Shown here: in pieces, positions 11,235 to 22,000 of the stretch
Layout of the letters: each line of letters opens with the position of its first letter
Numbering within the stretch: position 1 is the stretch's first letter
Notes under the pieces: model-generated
Database searches by the model: none
Seen by the model: only the letters and a program-made list of their open reading frames with translations
Told to the model about the DNA's origin: nothing
Position numbers and translations under genes: made by a program
Assembly (NCBI GenBank): GCA_015143295.1
Contig: CM026554.1
Coordinates: forward strand, 26,877,215-26,941,214
From: Tetracentron sinense
Lineage: Eukaryota; Streptophyta; Magnoliopsida; Trochodendrales; Trochodendraceae
DNA length: 64,000 nucleotides
Direction: 5' to 3'

Positions 11235-11313
11235 CTTAACCAAGGTTCAACCCGGAACACCAATTAACCTCAATTTTGTTCAAATGCCTAAGTATTTAAC
11301 CTAACACTAATCA

Positions 11314-11318
11314 TTCCA
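11314..11318. other. Probable target-site duplication TTCCA/TTTCA (gag-only complex)
   Basis: TTCCA lies before the LTR end at 11319, and TTTCA follows the other outer end at 28363-28367. One C-to-T mismatch separates them. This supports a single insertion into the Ogre-2 leader. Confidence 0.65.
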
Positions 11319-12019
11319 TGTAACACTCCAAAATCCCCCTTAGAAATTACAAGGCTTTAGCGACGTCACTTACACTTAAAACCATCTTGTAGAAGCATAC
11401 AAGGCAAGCCAAATGTTGAACTAAAAAATTTCTTTAATAAATTAACTGTATTCTAAGTGCAATTGTTTACAATACTTGAATATAAATTAAAACATGTACA
11501 AGCAATCCTTAACCTAAGTTACCAACTCAAGTAAGACAATAACCCTAGACATAAAAACCTAAAATACATGTCTCTCTCACTCAACCGAACCATCGAACCA
11601 CATGTCCAAGCCCTAACATCTAGGTGACAATCTCGAACAAGCTCTTACTCTCCTTGATAACCTCGATCCACGAACCCGGAGCACATATATCAAAAGTTAC
11701 ACCTACCAACATCAATAGGTACGGCTAAGTATGAAATACTCAGCGAGTATAAGCTACTAGCTAACAATAGTAATAACAAGGATACAACATGCATAGTACG
11801 GTTCATCATCACATATATATAATCAGAGTGCGGAAGCTAAGACAAGATAACAAACGTAAATCTCGAACATCATACTTTAAATAACACCTTAAGTTCATGC
11901 TCATTCTTGGAAATACATTTCCGTGTTTTCAAAACTTACTTGTCATTTTTAAAACTCGTTCTTTTCTTGTTCTTGTCTCGTGAGTTGTCTTATTCTTATT
12001 TGGAATCACTTGTCATACT

Positions 12020-12300
12020 TGGTTAACTAGTACCTGAACTATGAAATGGATGGGCATAATAGCGGCTTGTCTTATTTAACTAGTACACGAACTATGAAAT
12101 GGACGGACATACTAGCGGCTTGTCATATTTAACTAGTATACGAACTATGAAATGGATAGACGTACTAGCAGCTTGTCATGTTTAACTAGTACCCGAACTA
12201 TGAAATGGACGGACATACTAGTGGCTTGTTATTCTTGCTTGTCTTGTTTAACTAGTACCAGAACTATGAAATGGACGGACATACTAGGATCTTGTTATTC
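12020..12300 (-). repeat. 54-bp tandem array in LTR-a (about 5 units)
   Basis: The unit starts AACTAGTACCCGAAC, then TATGAAATGGACGGACATAC, then TAGCGGCTTGTCTTATTT. Unit starts are 53-66 bp apart. Homologous arrays of about six units are in LTR-b and LTR-c. The array lies downstream of the TATA box, so it would be transcribed. Confidence 0.85.
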
Positions 12301-13281
12301 TTGTCATGGTCAAATGTCTTGTTCTTGTGGTTTCTTGTATGTATACTCATATTTTGAAAAGCTCGATTCTTACGTGCGTGCGTGCTCGTGCAGAACAATT
12401 AGTGATATCATGGTGGCATGCATCAATAAAGCTTAATATACCATTTCCTACATTTTCATAAACAAGGTGAATTTAATGAAACATATAAAGCAATTGATCC
12501 AATTTACTCAATTTGGAAAAATCCTAAATCCTAGCATCAAAATCTTGAGTGGATATTCATACATGCGTTTCATCAAACACCTTGCATGCAACATTTCTTC
12601 AACTTTTATTCATGTTTTCTTAGTCTTAGATTCACAAACTCATTGATGCATTTTATCAAACATGGGGTGTTCCACCTTTTTAAAATCATTTATGCATGTT
12701 TTTCTTGTTCCAACCTTTCATCAAACACATAGAGTGTGTTTATTATGTGTACATTGCCCATCCCCCATTTTCCTTCACACACATTCGTCACAACCACGCG
12801 GTATCCAATTACCTCATCCACCCACACATCATATACATCCTTCAATCATTAGTTAATCTTTTACTTTTTTGTTATGGAACTTAAAAGATTTCCATAGAAA
12901 AGGGGGTATACAAAATTAATCCGTAAATTAGTCTCAAGAAATCCTAGGTTATTATTAAGGTAGCTAGGAGAGTGTACTAACCTTGAGTATTACTCCAATT
13001 TTTGAGGAAAGCCCTTGAGTAGAAACCCCCAAGCTTGATGGAGGAGGATCCAACTTGAGGAGGAAGATCGTAGCTTAAAGATCCAAGCTTGTGGAAGCTT
13101 GGGAAGTGATGATTCGAGCTCCTCTTTGATCTACCACAAAGCCCCCTTTTTGGAAACCTAGGTTTCCACCTTTTTCTCTCAAAAAGTCCCTCTCTAAGTG
13201 TTGGAACCCTTGGACCCCTGAAAAATTTGGTATAAATAGTGTTAAGTTAGTGAAAAGCCAAAAAAAAAATGTTTATGTGTG

Positions 13282-13389
13282 TTCTCGCTTGAGCGGGCTT
13301 GGGTCTCGCTCAAGTAGGCTACTCCCTGGGCTCAAAAACACTATTTTGGTCGATCTCGCTCGAGTGGGCTTGGATCTCGCTCGAGCGGG
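13282..13389. repeat. Palindromic array, CGCTCGAGCG core, in LTR-a
   Basis: There are four copies of a CTCGCTYGAGYGGG unit in two pairs about 70 bp apart. The array lies just upstream (element strand) of the TATA-like site at 13231-13239. The flank near 13445-13475 contains the conserved TTTTGACGATTCAA. Confidence 0.85.
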
Positions 13390-13538
13390 TTTTTTTGCAA
13401 AACCACGCTTCGGTAATTTGTCCATAACTTTTGACTCACTTCTCGGATTTTGACGATTCAAATTGCGTTGGACTCTTCGTTCAAAGGGAACAATTTTGAC
13501 TCGAATAAACAAATCCTAATTCTTAGTTTTTAATTACC

Positions 13539-13874
13539 GCGGCCCAGGTGACTCTCTCTGCCTCAGTAGGCAATAGCATTGAAAAAACCTTCCCTAACCG
13601 CCTGATCTGTGCTTCAGTAACCAATGGATCAATGCCACCATAAAATACCAGGGCCTCATTCTTTGAAATGCCTCGATCCCCATGGCATGATGTGCAGGAG
13701 TAAGCATAAGTGCCATAGTAGGAGTAGGGGTAGAGGATTGCCTAGCTGTAAGCATCACTAGTGTCTCTGCTATGGATCCCAAGACCTGGGTAAGGGCTGC
13801 TCATCCCCAAGTGGAGGAAGAGATGCTCCACCCCTCCTAGTGTGGTATCCATGATCCCGATTGCCACGTCTCAT
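13539..13874 (-). pseudogene. gag N-terminal fragment
   Basis: The minus strand opens with ATG at 13874, giving MRRGNRDHGY. The chain continues through SIAETLVMLTARQ and the capsid start, and stops at the 13538/13539 junction in the WAA of the VTWAA motif. It is close in sequence to 24894-24560 in the intact-length copy. The 300 bp between it and the primer site (13875-14183) contain only the noncoding leader that is also present at 24895-25203. Confidence 0.8.
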
Positions 13875-14183
13875 GATTTAATCCAGAGAACAATAGCAAG
13901 GCATGAGTCTAACTCGGATCCCATCCTTATTCAGGCATCGAAATCTTATAACATCAGGTATTTATCTAAGTAGAGAATATACATCAAGATATACACACCA
14001 TGGTATAATAACACACTCTGAGGTTCCTAGCGAAGCTAAGACACAGGATCGGTTGAGTTTCAACTGGTTTTAACTAAGACTAACTTGTTAGTCTAAACTT
14101 GGAATATGACTCCTAAGATGAACCTAATGGCTTGGTTTACTCCTGGTATCATTCTCTAAGTAACCCTAATGACCTAAAGTCTA

Positions 14184-14198
14184 GGCTTTGATACCACT
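14184..14198 (-). promoter_or_regulatory. Primer binding site after LTR-b
   Basis: The minus strand reads AGTGGTATCAAAGCC, the initiator-tRNA-Met type with one G-to-A change from the copy at 25204-25218. Confidence 0.8.
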
Positions 14199-14892
14199 CT
14201 GTAACGCCCCAAAATCCCACTTAGGAGTTACGAGGCTTTGGCGACGTCACTTATACTTAAAACCATCTCGCAGAAGCATAAAAGGCAAGCCAAATGGTGA
14301 ACTGAAAATTTCTTTAATAACTTATAGGTATTCTAAGTGCAATTGTTTACAATACCTGAATATAAATTAAAATATGTACAAGCAATCCTCAACCTGAGTT
14401 ACCAACTCAAGTGAGACGATAACCTCAGACATAAAAACCCAAAATACATGTCTCTCTCACTCAACCCAACCATAGGACCACAAGTCCAAGCCCCTAACAT
14501 CTGGGTGACAATCTCGAACAAGCTCCTACTCTCGCTGATAACCTTGATCCACAGACCTGGAGCACATATATCGAAAGGTACACCTATCGATATCAATAGG
14601 TACGGTTGAGTATGCAATACTCAGCGAGTACAAGCTACTAGCTAACAATAGTAATAACAAGGATACAACATGCATAGTATGGTTCATCATCACATATACA
14701 TAATCAGAGTGCGGAAGCTAAGACAAGATAACAAACATAAATCTCGAACATCATACTTTAAATAATACCTTAAGTTCATGCTCATTCTTGAAAATACCTT
14801 TTCCTGTTTTCAAAACTTGCTTGTCACGTTTAAAACTCGTTCTTGTCTCATGAGTTGTCTTGTTCTTATTTGGAATCACTTGCCATACTTGG

Positions 14893-15235
14893 TTAAATAG
14901 CACCAAAGCTATGAAATGGACGGACATACTAGCAGCTTGTCTTATTTAACTAGTATCCGAACTATGAAATGGGCGAACATACTAGCGGTTTGTTTTATTT
15001 AACTAATACCCAAAGTATGAAATGGATGGACATACTAGCGCCTTGTCTTATTTAACTAGTACCCGAACTATGAAATGGACGGACATACTAGCGGCTTGTC
15101 ATGTTTAACTAGTACCTGAACTATGAAATGGACGGACATACTAAGGGCTTGTTATTCTTGCTGGTCTTGTTTAACTAGTACCCATACTAGGAAATGGATG
15201 GACATACTAGGATCTTTTTATTCTTGTCATGGTCA
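14893..15235 (-). repeat. 54-bp tandem array in LTR-b (about 6 units)
   Basis: Same unit as at 12020-12300. The sequence GAAATGG recurs at about 54-bp steps, with scattered substitutions and one longer spacer containing TTATTCTTGC. Confidence 0.85.
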
Positions 15236-16220
15236 CATATCTTGTTCTTGTGGTTTCTTTTATGTATACTCATATTTTGAAAAGCTTGGTTCTTGCATGC
15301 GTGCTCGTGCAGAGCAATTGGTGATGTCATGGTGGCATGCATCAATAAAGCACAATATAGCATTTCCTACATTTTCTTAGACAAGGTGAATTTAATGAAA
15401 ACATATAGAGCAGCTGATCCAATTTACTAATTTATCGATGAGCATGTGCGATTTGAAGGAATATACATTGCATTTGATTATAATTACTCAATTAGGAAAA
15501 ATCCCTAAAACGCATTTCATCAAACACCTTGCATGCAACATTACTTCAACTTTTATGCATGTTTTCTTAGTTTTAGATTCACAAACTCATTCATGCATTT
15601 TATCAAACATGGGGTGTTCCACCTTGTTAAAATCATTTATGCCTATTTTTCTTGTTCCAACATTTCCTCAAACACATAGAGTGTGTTTATTATGTGTACA
15701 TTACCCATCTACCATTTTCCTTCACACACATTTGTCACAACCACGCGGCATCCAATCACCTCATCCACCCATACATCACATACATCCTTCAATCATTAGT
15801 TAATCTTTTAACTTTTTTTTAGGGAACTTAAAAGATTTCCATAGAGAAGGGGTATACAAGATTAATCCATAAATTAGTCTCAAGAAATCCTAGGTTATTA
15901 CTAAGGTAGCAAGGAGAGTGTACTAACCTTGAGTATTACTCCAAATTTTGAGGAAAACCCTTGAGTAAAAACCCCCAAGCTTGATGGAGGAGGATCCAAT
16001 TTTAGGAGGAAGATCCTAGCTTGAAGATCCAAGCTTGGGTAGTGATGATTCGAGCTCGTCCTTGATCTACCATAAAGCCCCCTTTTTGAAAACCTAGGTT
16101 TCCAACTTTTTCTCTCAAAAAGTTCCTCTCTAAGTGTTAGAACCCTTGGACCCCCGAAAAATTGGTTATATATAGTGTTAAGTTAGTGGAAAACCTAAAA
16201 ACAAAAAGGATTTTGTGCGT

Positions 16221-16325
16221 TCTCGCTTAAGCAGGATTGGGTCTTGCCTTATTGGGCTACCCCCTAGGCTCAAACTCTGTTTTGGTCAATCTCGCTCGAG
16301 CGGGCTTGGATCTCGCTCGAGCAGG
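16221..16325. repeat. Palindromic array, CGCTCGAGCG core, in LTR-b
   Basis: There are four units in the same arrangement as in LTR-a. The first pair is decayed (CTCGCTTAAGCAGG and TCTTGCCTTATTGGG) and the second pair is better preserved. The array lies upstream of the TATATATA site at 16167-16174 on the element strand. Confidence 0.8.
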
Positions 16326-17436
16326 TTTTTCTGCAAAAACGCGCTTCGGTATTTTGTCCATAAATTTTGACTCCTTTTTCGGATTTTGATGATTCAACTT
16401 GCGTTGGACTCTTCATTCAAAGGGGAAAATTTTTTTCTCGTATAAACAAATCCTAATTCTGAGTTTCTAATTACCTAAATGGGTTCTAAAGGGGAATGGT
16501 CCATAAATGGATTTCAGCAACCCTTATTTTCAGCAGATCCGATTTTGGAAATCGGGCGTTTACCCTATCTTAGACTAAGAATATGGAAAAATGATAAACA
16601 TGAACCTCAAAGAGGGTTTAAATACCTTCCCAAAATTGAAGATTCACTCGATTCCGATAAGCGGTGACAAAACTAGAGCTTCTTAAAGTTGAGGGTATGT
16701 GAAGACTTCCTTTTTCTTTTCAACTTTAATCATAATTTGATCAGTTAGAGTATTTCACACTCTTGTTTCAACACCCTTGAGCTATTCATAAAGGTCCTTA
16801 GGAACCTACCAAAATTTCTAATATCTCCATGGAAAACAAAGACTCCCATGAACATTAAAAGTTTCACATGACCCTAGCCCATAAATACTTAGGGTATTTC
16901 ATACTCTTGACTTTGAAATATTCTTTTACTCGGTGTTTCTAAGTTCATATACTCCTACCCAATCCTAACTCGAGGTAAAATCCTCATTATCGCTCATCCC
17001 ACAACCATAATTATACAAGAAGGCTTTTGGCCTTCACAACTCATGAACCGACACTATTCATAGCACTATTCACAACATTGTGAATTTGGTTCCCGGGGTT
17101 CTAAACACACTTAGGTTATCTTATACCCAATGCTTTTAGATACTTAAAGTATTCTTATACTCTTATTATGAAAGTCCACATACACACATAATCCTCACTT
17201 CACTTGCCTCAAACCAAGGACCCCTGGGAGGCTTTAGGCCTTTATATGCGCTATGCAAAGCACTATCCACTACCCTATTCAAAGGAATAGTGACCGTGTG
17301 TGCAGTATATGAAAGGTGGACTTTCAATTTACAAAATTGTGCAAGGGTTTTTCTTTTGCTCTAGAGGTGCATGTTAGCAAGTTTTACTTTTGTGGTGTAA
17401 GTTAGCAAGGTTTTTCGTGCAACTCTCTAGGGTTTC

Positions 17437-19089
17437 ATGGCAGCCGCCCCAATGAGAGGGAGATCCCCACCAAGGCCACCGGATCAGCAAGGTAAAACCT
17501 ATGCATCTGTTGTTGGAAACATCTCCAGATCGGGTAATGGAGTATCTCATCCAGTTGATTTCAGCTTTGAATCCATAACTGAAGTTAAGAAGACTTCATC
17601 ATATCAAGGAGAACCAGCGCTTTTCTATTCAACCGAAGAAATCAACTCTTCTGCAGCAATTTTCCAACACGTTTTGATTGCCAAATTCACGTTTGGGCGC
17701 TCTTCGATTGAAGCATTAATAGAATTCATAAGAGAATCGATCCACACTAAGTCAGGAATTGCTGTAGGGATTCTGGACGAGAGGCACATGCTAATAAGAT
17801 TTGAAGCAGAAGCTGATTTCCTATCAGTTTGGATCAAAGAGTTTGTTTATATGGAGGGACAGCTTGTGCGGTTTATCAAATGGACACCCTTTTTTCTTGC
17901 AGGATCAGAACCTACGGTGGTTCCCATATGGATAACATTGCCGGGGCTACCTATCAATTTTTTCAATCCGAAGGACCTGAAGTTCATTGGTAGTATCGTG
18001 GGGAAAGTACTGAAGGTAGATGGGCCAACCAAAACTCTATCGAGGCCAAGTATGGCCAGGATGTGCGTGGAAATAGATGCTTCCAAACCTAAAATTGATA
18101 GGTTCTGGTTAGGGCTGAATACTTCGGGTAGATGGCAACAAATTCTATACGAAAAGGAACCTATTATTTGCGAAAGATGTCAGAAGATCGGGCATAGCAG
18201 TGAAGAGTGCAGAAGTGATGAGAAACGGAATTACAAAAGAGCAGCAAGGGAGAAGAAAAAATCTGGAAAATCAGTCGAGGAAGCTGTTCCAAACCAAAAG
18301 AATAATACCAAGAGATGGGTTGAAAAAGTGTTCGGAAAGAAGGATGCTACAGAAATTCAGAGGCCAATAATAAAGAATTTAGAGGTGGTTCTGAGTGGTG
18401 ATCAGGAAAGGGAAGAAGAGAAAGATGGAGATCCCTCGTTAAATCATAGCTGCGATCTCATATTAATAGAAGAGAATCTGAATAAGAAAGATTGCATTCA
18501 AAGGAATGAAGAAGATACTGATAGCACTGAAGTTTCAGAAGTTGAAAAAGAGAAGGATAACCAAAGGAAGGAGCATAAATCAATTGGAGAAGAAGAGTCT
18601 GCGTTGGAAGTTCCAACTCTCAAACACTTGGGAACCAAGATATCCAATCAGACTCAAGATAATTTGATAAGACCTGGACCAAATGATCACATGGTTCTTG
18701 TAAATCATGGGCTAGAGGCTGAGTTCGGAGAGGGTAATGTTAATAACCAAGATATGCTAAATCTACTGGAGGCAATACAATTTGAACAACCAAAGAGGGG
18801 ATGGCATTCCAAGGAAGAAGAGGTGCCAATAAAGAGTACAAATGAAGTTGGGAATAGATCGGATTCCAAGAAGGGCAGAAAAAAAATGGACCAGAATAAA
18901 GAGGAGTTCCTACAAAGTTGCAAGGTGTTCTCCAAGAAAATTGCTGAATCAGTGTGGTTAAAGAGCTATCCCATTAATCATTCAAGCAATGTGGTAGAGG
19001 AAACTAGTCCAAAAGCGGTGACGAGAATAACAAGATTGAAGTCCAGAGCAGGATATGTAGCTAATTCTCAATTATCTAATCATGTTTAG
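17437..19089 (+). CDS. LINE ORF1 protein: DUF4283 plus CCHC zinc knuckle
   Basis: This 550-residue protein is the RNA-binding ORF1p of a plant L1-type LINE, expected to coat the element RNA. Residues about 70-215 match the DUF4283 pattern seen in plant LINE ORF1, including VYMEGQLVRFIKWTPFF and IWITLPGLPINFFNPKDL. A CCHC knuckle follows (CX2CX4HX4C, C245 to C258). Residues about 260-480 are highly charged (Lys/Glu-rich) and probably disordered, and the tail is basic. The ATG at 17437 follows CTCTCTAGGGTTTC and is the first ATG of the frame. The stop overlaps the ORF2 start by 8 nt. No frameshift or stop interrupts it. Confidence 0.92.
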   Translation: MAAAPMRGRSPPRPPDQQGKTYASVVGNISRSGNGVSHPVDFSFESITEVKKTSSYQGEPALFYSTEEINSSAAIFQHVLIAKFTFGRSSIEALIEFIRESIHTKSGIAVGILDERHMLIRFEAEADFLSVWIKEFVYMEGQLVRFIKWTPFFLAGSEPTVVPIWITLPGLPINFFNPKDLKFIGSIVGKVLKVDGPTKTLSRPSMARMCVEIDASKPKIDRFWLGLNTSGRWQQILYEKEPIICERCQKIGHSSEECRSDEKRNYKRAAREKKKSGKSVEEAVPNQKNNTKRWVEKVFGKKDATEIQRPIIKNLEVVLSGDQEREEEKDGDPSLNHSCDLILIEENLNKKDCIQRNEEDTDSTEVSEVEKEKDNQRKEHKSIGEEESALEVPTLKHLGTKISNQTQDNLIRPGPNDHMVLVNHGLEAEFGEGNVNNQDMLNLLEAIQFEQPKRGWHSKEEEVPIKSTNEVGNRSDSKKGRKKMDQNKEEFLQSCKVFSKKIAESVWLKSYPINHSSNVVEETSPKAVTRITRLKSRAGYVANSQLSNHV

Positions 19090-22000
19090 TACAATCATAT
19101 GGAATATTTGTGGAGCGGGCAACACAAATTCCCGTAGAAGATTGAAATCAGTGATAACGGAGAAAAACATTTCTTTAGTAGCGATTCTAGACCCGAAAAA
19201 AAATTTAAAGTTTCGAGATAGATATGGTAGTGATATGGGTTTCAAAAACCATACAGAAAATGATGGTGATGGTAGCAGAATTTGGGTGTTCTGGAAGGAT
19301 AAAATTACAGTGTTCTCCATTCAGAAATCTTGCCAATGTATTTCGATGGTTCTTGCGGAGGGAGGTACGAATCCGGTTAAATTTTCTTTTATTTATGCTT
19401 CATGTGATAGATTGGAAAGGAGGCAATTATGGGAGGAATTGCAAATTTTAAGTTCCGATAAATCTTATCCTTGGATTATAGGGGACGATTTTAATGTTGT
19501 ATGTAATGTGGAGGAAAAAAAAGGAGGCAGAAGTCCGGCTCTAAATGCGATTGATGAATTTAATAGTATGATTTCCCAATGTGGTTTGATTGATGGGGGT
19601 TTTTTAGTGAAAAGGTTCACGTGGTGCAATGATCGTATCAGAGCTCATTGCATTTGGGCAAGGCTGGATAGAGTGCTATTCAACTCAGCTTGGCTTGATG
19701 TGTTCTGGCAGACCACTATTACTCACCTTCCTCGAAGTCCTTCGGATCATGCTCCTCTCCTAATTGAAGCTGCTTGTAATCTAAGAAGATCCCCATCTTC
19801 ATTCAAATTTCAAAACATGTGGACAAAGAATGCAGGTTTCATGGATATAGTGAAAGAAAGTTGGAAAGCGGAAAAACCAGGTAACCCTATTCTTTCTTTC
19901 TTTTTGAAATTAAAATTTCTTAAAGTAGAGTTATCTGCTTGGAACAGGAATAAATTTGGAAATATCTTTGCTAATCTGAGAGCTCATGAAAGTGAAGTGG
20001 AAGAACTGGAAAACCATATGCAAATCAACTGGACGGATGAGGGCCACTTGGAGTTATGCAGTGCTAAATCAAAGTTGAAAGATTTCTTAGATATGGAAGA
20101 AATTTTTTGGAAACAAAAATCCCGTGAGCATTGGCTTAATGAAGGGGACAAAAATACAAAGTTTTTCCACTCAATTTATCTACATAATCGTACAAGAAAC
20201 ATGGTGCATTCTATCCATGATAGTAATGGAAACTTGTTGACTCAAGAGGAAGATAAAGGCAGGGAAGCAGTTCACTTTTTTCAGAAAAATTTACTTTCAG
20301 AAGGGATTTCAGGGGCTGATAGTACTGTGGAATGTATCCCTTCCTTTGTTTCAGAAGAGGAGAATGCTAAACTTTGTAAAATTCCAGATACAGAAGAAAT
20401 CCAGAAAGTGGTGTTCGAGATTCAGGAATCAGGTGCTCCAGGTCCTGATGGTTTTTCGGCTATGTTTTTTCAGCATTGTTGGGATATTATTAAAGAGGAT
20501 CTAGTTGATGCGATTCAGTATTTTTTTCATAATGGATTCATTCCGAGATCTGTAAATGCTACATTGCTATGTTTGATAGCAAAAACTGCGAACCCAGTTA
20601 CTTTTGGAGATTATAGACCAATCAGTCTCTGCAATGTTTTCTACAAAATTATAGCAAAGGTTATTGCTAACCGATTGGGTCTGATATTGCCAAAATTAAT
20701 TTCAGAAGAACAGTCTGCTTTTGTCAAAGGAAGAAACATTGTGGATAATATTTCTATGGCTCAAGACATGACTTCGCACATTAATAGGAAAGTAAGAGGA
20801 GGAAATGTGATTTTTAAGCTGGATATGGCCAAAGCATACGATAGAATGGAATGGGATTTTATCCTATTAGTTTTGAAGAAATTTGGATTTAACAAAAATT
20901 TCTTAAAGCTAATTAAAGGTTGCATCACTTCCCCTTTTTTCTCGGTTATTCTTAATGGAAAATTGCATGGATGTTTTCAGTCTTCTCGTGGATTACGCCA
21001 AGGAGACCCTCTTTCCCCGGCTTTATTAATTCTGGCTGAAGAGGTGCTTAGCAGAGGGCTGAAAATTAATTTTGCTGATAAGAAGGTGGGGTACTTCAGG
21101 ACATCGAGAAATGCTATTCCTATTTCTCATTTACTTTTTGCGGACGACACTCTTATTTTTTGTAATGGGCAGAAGAGATCTATCACCCAACTATTCAAAT
21201 TCTTATCGGAATATGAATCAGCATCAGGGCAAAGAATAAATAAACAGAAGAGTGCTATGTATGTAGCGAAGAATAATTCTGAAAGGGACAAGAGAAGGCT
21301 GATTAACTCCAGTGGAATTGAAACCAGCATGTTTCCGTTCAGGTACTTGGGTAGACCCATCTTCATTGGTCATATGAAAATCAGCTACTTTGATAATATT
21401 ATTGACAAAGTCCGAAGAAAAATTGAAGGTTGGAAGGGTAAACTTTTGTCTAATGGAGGGAAGCTTGTTCTTTTAAAGTCTATTCTCTCTTCTTTGCCAA
21501 TTTATAGTTTGATGGGATCCAATATTCCTAAGGGAGTTATTAATAGACTGGAAAGTATGTTTGCTTCGTTTTTCTGGAATGACTCTTTGGGCAACAATAG
21601 AGCTCATTGGATTTCTTGGAACAAAATAGCTAAACCACTCGATGAAGGTGGTTTGGGTATTTGGAAACTTGGGGAAGTGGCGCACGCGTTCAGAATGAAG
21701 ATGGCATGGAAAATCATATCTGAAAAAAGTATTTGGAGTAATTACTTTCGAAGCAAGTATTTGAAGAATAACCATCCCTGGATGATAGACAACCTCCTCA
21801 AGGGCAATAGAACATGGTTAGAGATTGGCCGATGGATCAAAAAAACTTTGATTAATTGTAAATGGTTGATAGGAAATGGTGAAGATACAAATTTCTGGTT
21901 TGACATTTGGTATGAGAATACTCCTTTAATTGATTTGGCTACAGAATGTCCAACAACTTTCCCTATGATCAGAGATAGCTGGAACAGAGGCAGGTGGCGG

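Larger units (their letters stand above)
11319..13538 (-). repeat. LTR-a (truncated) of the gag-only complex
   Basis: The plus-strand left end TGTAACACTCCAAAATCC equals the LTR ends at 14200 and 25220. At 13538, after TAATTACC, it joins gag directly, whereas LTR-b and LTR-c continue for about 800 bp. The deletion therefore removed the first part of LTR-a and the C-terminal part of the neighbouring gag. It keeps a 54-bp tandem array, a palindrome array and a TATA-like site (13231-13239, CTATTTATA on the element strand). Confidence 0.82.
14200..17295 (-). repeat. LTR-b of the gag-only complex
   Basis: It starts on the plus strand with TGTAACGCCCC and aligns along its length with LTR-c (25220-28362). 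The alignment is lost near 17295, about 25-40 bp before the expected TGTAGAACCCC start of the element strand, where LINE sequence begins. It contains the 54-bp array (14893-15235), the palindrome array (16221-16325) and a TATATATA site (about 16167-16174) on the element strand. A roughly 23-bp insertion near 17232-17254 is absent from LTR-c. Confidence 0.85.
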
